From Solen grandis (Eukaryota; Mollusca; Bivalvia; Adapedonta; Solenidae), in contig CM037780.1 in NCBI GenBank assembly GCA_021229015.1, positions 62,553,323 to 62,617,322 of the forward strand: a stretch of DNA of 64,000 nt. The letters are read 5' to 3'. The notes below the pieces were generated by a model. The model made no database searches. It was given only the letters and a program-made list of their open reading frames with translations, and was not told where the DNA came from. How positions within the stretch are numbered: position 1 is the first letter of the stretch; every line of letters starts with the position of its first letter. Below, one piece after another: positions 10,340 to 20,315 of this stretch. Both the position numbers and the translations under genes were made by a program.

Positions 10340-10530
10340 ACGGTGACAACTCACTTCCGGTTTCAGGTAAATTGGACGAAAACTAAAAAACGTAAACTTG
10401 CTTTGCTCGTTTCTTCGCTTTTTGACCTTGAAAGTACTGACGAAGAGGATAGTGAATACGAAAGTGAGATAAGCTGTGTCTCAGCAATCGCTGTATATTT
10501 ATATAAAAGGTACAACATATTAATTGTTAG

Positions 10531-10563
<33 letters not shown>

Positions 10564-12155
10564 ACATGTAGTTTTACATAGCTTTTTATGGTATTCCAAC
10601 CAGTTTTCGGGAAACTAACGTTTTATGCTTTTACATATATTTTCTTCAATATCATGTTTACATTGTTTGAATCAAATTTTAACAAAATGTCTTTAAAAAA
10701 GAAATGTCTGCTAGTTGACATAAATATAAAAAATAGTCTTCTCCGAAGACTTGTTTAACTCGAAATTACATACATACCGGTAGTTACCATGTTATGTCGA
10801 TACCTTTTGGCACCCATCTTGAAAGGGTAAGGTTAATGCAGGCCGAAAATTAAGAATGTGTACCTTTTTTTTAAATCATACACAATTGTAGATATATATA
10901 TTTTTAAGCAGCTTATCTTAAAAATGTATTATATATTTTGAAATAGTTGCAAGAAATGTTCAATTTTCAAAATAAGAATATAATAGAAAATGCAATTTCT
11001 ACATCTATGCAATAAATTGCAATTCATGTAAAATCCTGTAGGTGGATGCATTAATGCGATTTCTGTTTATTTTGATCAATGAAAAATTTATTATGTTTTC
11101 AGAAAAAAAGGACCAGTTGATCGGCATAGGCAGATAGATTATACAGAGAAGGTTGCATCTGCATTTGCTTTGGATGAATTCAAAACCTTCTTCCGAGTTA
11201 GCCGATCAAGTGTTCAACAGCTTAAAGACCATATTGCTGAAGTTTGTTGTACAGAAAACATTTCTGGAATACTTTGTCGTCAGTCCACAGGCGGATCTGT
11301 ACAGACACCCCTAGAAGACAGACTTTTAATGCTCCTTTGGTACATGGCTAGCTTAGATAAGTATGCAGCCATAGCAGACATATTTGGTGTCAGTGAGAGC
11401 ACAGCATCATGTGCTATACGTAATTTGCGTCAGTTTGTGAAAGAAAACTTATTGAATAAACTGATTGTTTGGCCAACAAATGATTAATTGGATGAAATTC
11501 AAGCCATGTACCAGGATTTAAAAGGTTTTCCAGGTGTTGTAGGCATGATTGATGCAACACACATTAAAATCTTCAGACCTGCTAAGAGGGGTATTGACTA
11601 TCATAACCGGAAAGACTACTACATATTCTGTAATTCTACAAGCTGTTGCTAGGGAAGACCTGAGATTTACCCATGTTTTTTTCGGGATTTCCAGGAAAAG
11701 TGCATGATTCCAGAGTCCTGAAGGAATCGCCTCTGTATGAAACTGGACGTAATATATGTAGAGATGGACACATTCTTGGAGATTCGGGCTATCCAAATTT
11801 ACCCTGGCTATTAACACCCTTTCGTGACAATGGTCATATAACAGAAGTTCAAAAGGTGTACAATACTGTTCATTCTAGTATTCGATGCAAGGTTGAGCGT
11901 GCATTTGGATTACTTAAGGGAAGATTTACAAGATTGCAATACATCGACCAAAGAGACATAGAAACTATTGTGAATACTATTCTAACAGCCTGTGTGTTAC
12001 ATAATATATGTCTTCTTAACAATGATGAGTTGGATGATCATTTGTCTGATGAGAATTAAGAAGTACCAAATCTCCCTGATGATTTGAATTTTGATGACCA
12101 CGATCAAGACGCTGCAGCCCTGAAGAGGATCAACATTGCACGGAATTTGCTTTGA
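10340..12155 (+). pseudogene. PIF/Harbinger DDE transposase (HARBI1-like), broken
   Basis: The protein-like track starts with a probable first exon near 10370-10480 (TKKRKLALLVSSLFDLEST, then an acidic stretch). It resumes after a TTTTCAG acceptor at 11102 and runs to a terminal stop near 12155. Core motifs are GVVGMIDATHIKI (first Asp), FPGKVHDSRVLKE (second Asp), ILGDSGYP, and KVERAFGLLKGR (Glu). It ends ALKRINIARNLL. This is a DDE_Tnp_4-type Harbinger nuclease of about 360-400 residues. Lesions are an in-frame TAA at 11485, two single-base frameshifts (near 11630 and in the T-run at 11671-11677) and a TAA at 12057. I could not define TIRs or a TTA duplication. It would have moved Harbinger elements such as the one at 7.2-8.7 kb, but that link is only an inference. 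Confidence 0.8.
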
Positions 12156-12360
12156 ACTGTTATTTTATGTTAACAGATTGTTTCTACTTACACTATCTTT
12201 TGACCTGTAAACAGTTCGACTTATTGAGAAATCAGAACATATACTTTGAGAACTTGAAATTAAAATATATATACAATAAATAAATTAGGAACTGTTGACC
12301 ACATCCCCACCACGAATTCAGAGGGCATGTAGAATGAACATCTCATTTGAAGCAGGATTT

Positions 12361-12815
12361 AGTATTGTTGCGTAAATCTGTAGTAGTATATCGCGTTTAA
12401 ACGTCCCACTGACAGTATTTCAGTCATTTGGAGACAATGTCTACTTGAGACAGATATGTGCTGCCACACTATAGTATCACGCTGTAGTATTGTTGCGTAA
12501 AAATCTGTAGTAGTATATCGCGTTTAAACGTCCCACTGACAGTATTTCAGTCATTTTGAGACAATGTCTACTTGAGACAGATATGTGCTGCCACACTATA
12601 GTATCACGCTGTAGACATGTGATACATCAGACCACATCCACTCACATTACCCTGACACCGGGCTAACTAGTCCTGCAAATCCCCTTTTATGCTGATCAAG
12701 CAAGGGGCTATAACAGTATCATATTTGACAACTTTGGTTTGTTGCAGCTTTGGATTGAACCCACAGCCTTCTGCTACCAAGACAGACCTTCTAACTACTA
12801 GCCCATCAGAGTCAG
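12361..12815 (-). mobile_element. SINE (family B-like tail) with a 125-bp internal tandem duplication
   Basis: The - strand begins with a tRNA-like head at 12740-12815, with A box TGGGCTAGTAGTTAGAAGG and B box GTGGGTTCAATCC. It continues to a tail containing CATTTGGAGACAATGTC and CTGACAGTATTTCAGTC. The tail is present twice: the unit 12361-12485 is repeated at 12486-12613 with three or four differences. The same tail occurs in the SINEs at 36.2 and 58.5 kb. Confidence 0.65.
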
Positions 12816-13555
12816 TGCATAAATTGGAGACTGTTGCAAGTGTCTTGAGCAATAAACAAATACAATACCATAAATTGAATGCTGCCTTAATTTAAGCACA
12901 GACAGGAAGTTAATAGTAATGTAAGAGATTAACTAACCATTCATACTCCAAAGTGTGGCAGCTTCATTGTTTGTTACGCCCATTTTCAACATTTTTCAGC
13001 AATAAAGCAAGCAGTTACATAACAATCGTTCATGGGAAGAACCAGTACTAGACACCCATCGTCAACAAGTAACTGCCATTTTTTTTCTGACAGCTTGTAC
13101 ACACTATCATTGGCTGGATGTACAAGGAAATCTAACAAATAATAAGAAAATGCAGTACTTTTAATGTTCCTTTTATTTGCATTTTCCAAACGCTTAAGAC
13201 ATCAAAAGATTTACTAAAAATAAATAATTTGAACAAAATATCTAACAAACATAAAGAAAAATAAATAATTTGAACAAAATATCTAACATACAAAATATCT
13301 TACATACAATTATCAAGTAATAACAGTTCTATAATTTAATACTGACAATATTAATTATAAACTTTAACTGTAAGCCACAGGCTAACAAATATCCCCCACA
13401 CCACATTCCCCACCACCAGGGTATACACCAGTAAGCAGTACTTGGTAAGAGGTACATGTATTTCAATGAAATGTAGTGACACAAGGATACAAGTGTAGAC
13501 AGAGTTTGCTGAAAAAATATTTATTAATTTAAACTGTATACTCTTTTACTATAGG
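12816..13555. other. No gene; AT-rich with short local repeats
   Basis: A short direct repeat (AAATAATTTGAACAAAATATCTAAC) occurs at 13222 and 13261, and again near 13895. Nothing else was recognised. Confidence 0.35.
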
Positions 13556-13559
13556 GTAA

Positions 13560-13750
13560 AAATTCAAAGATTTTGTAAAAATAAATGAATCCAAATAAAA
13601 TTGAGGTGAAAAATGCATAGAAAGGAATGATCCCTGTTAAGTTTCAGCAAAGTTTGAAAAATATGTAGGATAAGAGTGGACAAATTGTGTCTACGTATGG
13701 ACAGACAGATGGATGGACGGACAACCCGATTGCAGTATACCTCCCCGCTC
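13560..13750 (-). mobile_element. Head fragment of the GTCCGTCC-type repeat
   Basis: On the - strand it starts GGGGAGGTATACTGCAATCG, followed by GGTTGTCCGTCCATCC and the GTAGACACAA motif, matching the head of the repeat at 1896-2913. The 3' part diverges. Confidence 0.55.
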
Positions 13751-14499
13751 AACTTTGTAAATATGTAAAACAGAATAACCTTGATTTTACCATTATGTTA
13801 TATATGTTGATTTTCTTTGTTCAGATCTTTGAACAAGTTTATGACCACAGATGACTAGAGTTCAAAGCAATATCTAACAAACAAAAACTAAATATAAATA
13901 ATTTGAACAAAATATTTAACAAACAAAATAGTAATATCAGTTCCTATAATTATAGTACACAGGTAATATTAAAATATGTAAATAGAACAAATCTTTGTCT
14001 TAACATTATGTTGTTGCCACGATTTATTTTGTGGAAAATTAAGAGCAATGATGTGCCTGTATAACTCATCTGAGTCATTCATATGAAAACATCACCTGCA
14101 AATGAAAATATTTTCCTTATTGGGATCTGTGAACTAGTTTATAACTATAGATGACTCTAGTTCAAAATTGACCAAGAAATCATCAATACATTTAAGTCAG
14201 ATTTACTGAGACTGAAAATTTAGCCTCTAGAGTGTAAACAGTTTTTTGTTCTATTTTTAGTTCCTTTGACCTATTTTAGAATGAGATGATCCATCTCAGA
14301 TTCAGATCATTGGCACAAACAACTTTACCAAGTTGGAAGGCAAAATTGAGACCACTAGAATGTAATCAATGTGTAAGTAAAACACATATGTAACAATGCC
14401 AATTGCCTCTTAACTATATACAGAAAAGGTTAAAGTACAAATGAAATTAAATGTCAAATATATGGCCTGTATGCCATAGTTTTCTATAATAAATGACCA

Positions 14500-14634
14500 G
14501 GCCCCAAGGTTATACAACTTTTTGAGATCGATCTCCGTGCTCAGAGCTCAACTTCCCTTATATATTATATTCTATGCTAATTTTGAGCATTGAGCACGGA
14601 GATCTAGCTCAAAATGATATATAACCTCGGGGCC
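14500..14634. repeat. Palindromic hairpin element with about 50-bp arms
   Basis: The left arm begins GGCCCCAAGGTTATACAAC and the right arm is its reverse complement ending ATAACCTCGGGGCC. The inner halves also pair (GATCTCCGTGCTC with GAGCACGGAGATC). Sequence and size suit a foldback MITE. The flanks show no clear duplication. Confidence 0.75.
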
Positions 14635-14840
14635 AGATAAGGTGTGGTCTACAGACTAACCTACTGACTGACAAGAACAAAGCAATATATCGTCGAGTGC
14701 CCTAAATTCGTCCCTGTCCTTTGATTCGTCACTTTTTTGTTTTTACACTAGTCTCGCGAGATTTTGATGATGCGCGCGCGTACCGTGGGAAAATATTTTA
14801 CTACGAAGTAAATTTACGCCTGGGTAGTTATCCTCTAAAT

Positions 14841-16933
14841 ATGAGGTCAAAACAGGTAATTATCCATTATTTTGTTAAAAATTCATAAAAGCACACTTAT
14901 TTCTCTATTCCCAAATAGTCACGATTTAAAAATATCAAAATAAATATCATAAATCTATAACTATAATATTTTTTCACTTCGTCTGCTTTGTTTACATTTT
15001 TATGAATGAAAGTCACGTGACTAGATCAAATATTATTAGGCCAAACCTTAAAAATATTGAGTCAAAGTTCCTTAAGTCCTTAATGAAAAAATAAGTAAAA
15101 AAAATGTTTTTCTGTTATTTTGTAGGCTAAACCTCGCCAGATCAGACCAAATTACAGGCAATATTCCACAGATGCATTGAATACTGCATATCAGCAATGT
15201 AAAGAAAATTTCATGCCTGTTAAAAGAGCTGCCAAAATATACAATGTACCAGTTACAACACTCAGAGATAGGGTGTTAGGCAAGATCAACCCTGAGACTC
15301 TTTCCAGTGGCAAAGTACCTCTCTTCACATTGCTTGAAGAAACAAAACTTGCTGATCACTTTAAAACAATGGCAAGCTATGGATATGGCTACACCCGTCA
15401 GGAGTCAGTAGATCTTGCCTCTGATTTTGCTTATCAGCTGGGAAAAAGGGCTAAAGATAAACCACTTACATTGAAATGGATCAGGGGATTTTTAACACGT
15501 TGGCCAGAACTTAAGGTCCTTAAACCTAGGGGGTTAGAGTATGCAAGAGCTAAATTAGCCTCAGAATCAACTGTAACATCCTATTTTCACAACTTAAAAC
15601 AAACACTAGAATTACATGGACTCACTGACAAGCCACATCTGATCTTTAATCTTGATGAGAAAGGCATCACAACTGACCATAAGCCCCCGTGTGTTATTGG
15701 CAGTGCATCTTATTGTCCTCAAGCTGTTACATCTGGTAGGGGTAAGACCGTCACTATTCTAGGCTGTGGTAGTGCTAGTGGGGTTTCACTACCCCCTTTT
15801 TTTGTATTCCCTGGCAAACGCATGAATCCTGACCTACTTGAGGGAAAATCCCCAGGTGCTAATGCAGTTGTAAGTGAAACAGGCTGGTCAAATCAAGCTG
15901 TTTTCAGAGAATACCTTACATCTCACTTTTTGAAACATATACCAGGTCGAGATGGTCAGAAAGTTCTTTTAATACTTGATGGACATAAATCTCATATTTC
16001 TGTTGGTATAAGTGAGTGGGCTCTAGAGAAAATCCTACCACCACACACAAGACATATTCTGCAACCTATGGATGTTTCTTGCTTCGGTCCATTCGAGCGA
16101 ATCTACAATAGTGAGTGCCATAGGCTTATGCGGCAAACAAATGCTACAATTACCAAATATAACATATGTGAAATGGCTTGCCGGGTATATTCTAAGGCAT
16201 TATCAGTTGAAAATGTACAGTCTGCATTCAAACGCACAGGAATATTTCCTTTTAATCCAGATGCTATCCCAAAAGAATATCTTCTCCCAGCAGAGGTGTA
16301 TCTTGAAGAAAAATCTCTGGAGCTTGATAGTCAAGAAACAGTTGAAGGTGGGATTGCTATGGATGCAGAGGAGAGTGCATTTGAGATGCTAGAATCAAGA
16401 GAGCAGCAGTTAAAAGACATTAAAAGTAACAATACAAAGAAACCAAGAAAAACTACAAGTAAGATTGTTGCTGGCAAAGAAATCAACTGTGAAATAATAG
16501 AAAAACTTAAAGAACATGAAAAGGCAACTAAACAAAACAAGTATACAAGTAAAAGCAAATTACTGGGAAAAACAAGCACTAAAAAAATAAAAAAATAAAA
16601 TCTGGGCAGTGTAAAACAATCTGTGTACAAGAGCAACAACCAGGACCTTCCCATATTAATTTGGTACCTGAAATAGAAAACTCTGATAATGACTATGAAG
16701 ATGATATTGACCCTAAGAATGACCCTAAAGATTTGTGTTGCGTTTGTAACCTATTCACTCCAGCTGAAGTATCAAAATGTGCATCTATAGTATTTACAAA
16801 ATGGGCCCAATGTGATGGGATGAGAAACAACATGCCTTGCAATCACTGGACACATCTTATTTACTGTACACCTGTAAGATTTACCAGGTTGGGTGACAAG
16901 TTTTTTTGCATCCACTGTAAACCTGAAGAATAA
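14841..16933 (+). pseudogene. pogo/Tigger-type transposase gene, nearly intact but frameshifted at the C-terminal zinc domain
   Basis: A mini-exon ATGAGGTCAAAACAG (14841-14855) is followed by a GTAATT donor and a 270-bp intron. Exon 2 starts after TTTTGTAG at 15126. The joined frame encodes 495 residues to the stop at 16596-16598. The N-terminus is a pipsqueak/CENP-B-like helix-turn-helix (YSTDALNTAYQQ, VKRAAKIYNVPVTTLRDRV). The DDE_1-type catalytic Asp residues are visible at about residues 182 (NLDEKG), 290 (LDGHKSH) and 321 (QPMDVSCFGPF). The tail is Lys-rich. A zinc domain (CCVCNLFTP ... CDHW-like NHWTHLIYC ... CIHC) follows in frame 2 to 16933. Frame 2 is open from 16583, so a length change in the A-run at 16581-16600 probably cut off the last 110 residues. 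Terminal repeats were not securely found. The enzyme would cut and join pogo transposon ends in the nucleus. Confidence 0.85.
16583..16933 (+). CDS. Detached C-terminal zinc (PHD-like) domain of the pogo transposase
   Basis: Frame 2 is open from 16583 to the stop at 16931-16933. After an acidic linker (EIENSDNDYEDD) it has a Cys/His cluster: CCVC, then C at the KCAS position, QCDG, NHWTHLIYC and CIHC. This is the PHD-like C-terminal module often present on animal pogo transposases. It probably belongs to the preceding ORF, not to a separate gene, because it has no good ATG before the domain. Confidence 0.6.
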   Translation, partial: KNKKIKSGQCKTICVQEQQPGPSHINLVPEIENSDNDYEDDIDPKNDPKDLCCVCNLFTPAEVSKCASIVFTKWAQCDGMRNNMPCNHWTHLIYCTPVRFTRLGDKFFCIHCKPEE

Positions 16934-17556
16934 AAAGTAATTAAAATGACAAAAATACTGTTTAACTGTGTTAGTTTTAATAAGTTACATTTTTGGAAGT
17001 TACCTGTTAATCTTAACTTATGGGACGTTAACCCTAATATGAATAGTCTTGGCCTAATTTAGATCGCACGCGCCATGTGACGAAATGGACCATTTAAAAT
17101 GGCGGATTCATGAATTACTATAGATCGTTAATCTCTAAGTTTGATACTTTCTGTTGTTGTGTTTGGAGGATTAGACAGGACATCACAAGGATTTGTTTTA
17201 CAAGTAAGTGGTTTATTTTCTGTGTACTATTCTTTTTTTTTCATAATATATCGTGATTTAAATGCTTAGGGGGACGAAATATGGTCAATCGAGGATACAC
17301 ACACTTCTTTGAATGGATAACACAACTAAATCTCCATGTAATACTGACAGACAGTTGAAATTGATTGATCCTAGTAACTCACCAATACCCTACAGCTCAA
17401 GTGAGCTAAAACATGACATGAGCACATTTTACTTTTCCATAAAAAACATAAAATGGTACTTCCATTTTCAATAAAAACAGAATCATTAATATTTTATCAA
17501 GAAAATTAATGAATGAACAGTAAAAAACAATGAACAGACACCATGAACTTTTGTAT

Positions 17557-17656
17557 NNNNNNNNNNNNNNNNNNNNNNNNNNNNNNNNNNNNNNNNNNNN
17601 NNNNNNNNNNNNNNNNNNNNNNNNNNNNNNNNNNNNNNNNNNNNNNNNNNNNNNNN
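17557..17656. other. Assembly gap (100 N)
   Basis: Exactly 100 N, the usual placeholder for a gap of unknown size. It touches the left end of the 51-bp satellite. Confidence 0.99.
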
Positions 17657-18900
17657 AATAACATAGAACTTACATTCGCGTTATATACGCTTGATATAAC
17701 GTGATATAATAACACAGAACTTACATTCGCGTTATATACGCTTGATATAACGCGATATAATAACACAGAACTTACATTCGCGTTATATACGCTTGATATA
17801 ACGTCATATAATAACACAGAACTTACATTCGCGTTATATACGCTTGATATAACGTCATATAATAACATAGAGCTTACATTCGCGTTATATACGCTTGATA
17901 TAACGTGATATAATAACACAGAACTTACATTCGCGTTATATACGCTTGATATAACGTGATATAATAACACAGAACTTACATTCGCGTTATATACGCTTGA
18001 TATAACGTGATATAATAACACAGAACTTACATTCGCGTTATATACGCTTGATATAACGTCATATAATAACACAGAACTTACATTTGCGTTATATACGCTT
18101 GATATAACGTCATATAATAACACAGAACTTACATTCGCGTTATATACGCTTGATATAACGTCATATAATAACACAGAACTTACATTCGCGTTATATACAC
18201 TTGATATAACGTCATTTAATAACACAGAACTTACATTCGCGTTATATACGCTTGATATAACGTGATATAATAACACAGAACTTACATTCGCGTTATATAC
18301 GCTTGATATATAACTGATATAATAACACAGAACTTACATTTGCGTTATATTCGCTTGATATATAACTGAAATAATAACACAGAACTTACATTTGCGTTAT
18401 ATACGCTTGATATATAACTGAAATAATAACACAGAACTTACATTCGCGTTATATACGCTTGATATAACGTGATATAATAACACAGAACTTACATTCGCGT
18501 TATATACGCTTGATATATAACTGATATAATAACACAGAACTTACATTCGCGTTATATACGCTTGATATAACGTGATATAATAACACAGAACTTACATTCG
18601 CGTTATATACGCTTGATATAACGTGAAATAATAACACAGAACTTACATTCGCGTTATATACGCTTGATATAACGTCATATAATAACACAGAACTTACATT
18701 CGCGTTATATACGCTTGATATAACGTGATATAATAACACAGAACTTACATTCGCGTTATATACTCTTGATATATAACGTGATATAATAACACAGAACTTA
18801 CATTCGCGTTATATACGCTTGATATATAACTGATATAATAACACAGAACTTACATTCGCGTTATATACGCTTGATATAACGTGATATTATAACATAAAGC
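17657..18900. repeat. 51-bp satellite, about 24 copies
   Basis: The unit is built around CAGAACTTACATTCGCG and TTATATACGCTTGATATAAC. Each copy holds a perfect 7-bp inverted repeat (GTTATAT..ATATAAC) around ACGCTTG. In some copies the pairing extends to CGCG on both sides. As 51 is 17 codons, the - strand stays open for long runs (VISSVYNANVSSVLLYD). No ATG-proximal signal, splice site or regulatory context supports translation. The array abuts a sequence gap, so its true length is unknown. Confidence 0.95.
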
Positions 18901-19240
18901 CTACAAACGTTTCATACTATGATTACATGGTATAATAACATAAAAATTACATTATTTGTTTATAGTCATGGAAAACAGTATGTAAAAGAAAGTAAAACAG
19001 TTAAAATATATATGTTCTATTATATTATATATCTTCCTTCAAAAGGTATGATATCAATATCTTAATGTCACATAATTAATTAAAATAATATCTATAGATT
19101 TTCAAGAAATGTTTACATTGCAATGCCTCCTTTATGCCTTGTTTGGGTTTGACTCGAAACCAAAAATCATTTCAAAGATGCAATAATCAAACAGTAATTG
19201 CAATATAATACATGTATAAATGCTTTCTGGATTTACATAA
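18901..19240. other. No feature recognised
   Basis: AT-rich sequence between the satellite and a foldback element. Nothing was identified. Confidence 0.35.
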
Positions 19241-19246
19241 GTTAAC

Positions 19247-19408
19247 CTGTCTTAAGCGGTCAGCCAAGGGGAAAAGAGAAAGTGGTCGCTTAACAGAGGT
19301 GATTGCTAAATGAAGGTTATATATATAACTGATTACTAGTTTAGTTATATTAAAACTGACCGCTAAATGCAGATTGGCCGATTAATACAGGTGGTCGCTA
19401 ATACAGGT
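19247..19408. repeat. Foldback repeat with AACCTGT(C/A)TTA ends
   Basis: The left end AACCTGTCTTAAGCGGTCA pairs with the right end read in reverse (AACCTGTATTAGCGACCA). Inner GTGGTCGCTTA and GACCGCTAAATG segments add weaker pairing. It resembles a short MITE. A related half-copy may lie at 50552-50640. Confidence 0.5.
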
Positions 19409-20208
19409 TCAGCTGATTGATTCGATGATACTATGTCCCGATCTTTACACTAATTCTGTGGGACAGCGAGAGATATATCAAACAGTCGCAGAACCTCCCG
19501 TTCTAGATAGTGTATACGTGAGAAAATATATATCTAGACAAATAATCATTGAAGTCATAGGTGCATAGCTGGGCACAAATCTGCAGAAGTTCTAATCCGT
19601 TGTCAATGGATACTACTACTTGACCTCGAGGACATTTTATTGAAAGCAGCATTTTTGTTTCATTCATGTCCTTGTCTGATTTTTTAAGTTTATTAGATGG
19701 ATGTAGTTGACAAACCGCGTGGATTTTCGAAGTCTGTATATGTATAAAGCTTGGTTATGTCGCCAATAACTGCTGACATGCAGCTGTTGCATTTGCTTCG
19801 AGGTAACAAGAGGCTGTCGTACAGTGTGCCTGACCTGCATATCTTGCACTTGACGTATTGGCGAACTCTTGTTTACTTTAGGTACGGTTAATTTATTACA
19901 TTTCCTGAGAAACGATTTTTAGACAGTAGGCGTCCCGCCGTCTATAGTAGCTGGAAATCCAAAACTGGTCTTGCTGACCTTGCTGATTTGCATATTTTCC
20001 ACCGCCGATTTCACTGTACTGCCTTCATGCCATGAATGTATCATCTACATTCATTTAACCCACAAAAGCATATATTTCAATTAGACCAACATTTTCTTCA
20101 ACATAGAGCAACGAATATATGAATCTTCAAAAATATCATTCAATACGAAGTTATTATCAACAAAAAGTAATGGGTGATAAGTGAATGAAGCATTTGTATG
20201 TTTTTCAG
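19409..20208. other. No coding exon recognised upstream of the receptor exon
   Basis: I looked here for the preceding receptor exon, which should encode a VWL...-type loop D segment before a GT donor, and did not find it. No repeat was identified. Confidence 0.35.
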
Positions 20209-20315
20209 GCATGGAACGACTGTCAGTTGAAATGGAACGAGACAGAGACCGGCATCTCCAACATGGTGGTTCCAAACAAAGCCACCTGGATTCCAGATAT
20301 CACGCTATATGACAA
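20209..20315 (+). CDS. nAChR exon a: loop D/A region
   Basis: After the acceptor TTTTTCAG the exon encodes AWNDCQLKWNETETG and WIPDITLYD, then splits an Asn codon (AA|C) at a GTGAG donor. The KWNETET segment has an N-glycosylation sequon. In the family, the equivalent exon follows the one with the loop D tryptophan. Confidence 0.92.

Noticed and set aside
14690..17290. Terminal inverted repeats of the pogo element
   Set aside because: Short matches (TTCGTCCC near 14710 and its complement near 17270) were too weak to call.
17657..18739. Repeat protein on the - strand with 17-residue units
   Set aside because: The period of 51 bp keeps the frame open by chance. It runs into an N gap and shows no gene signals.
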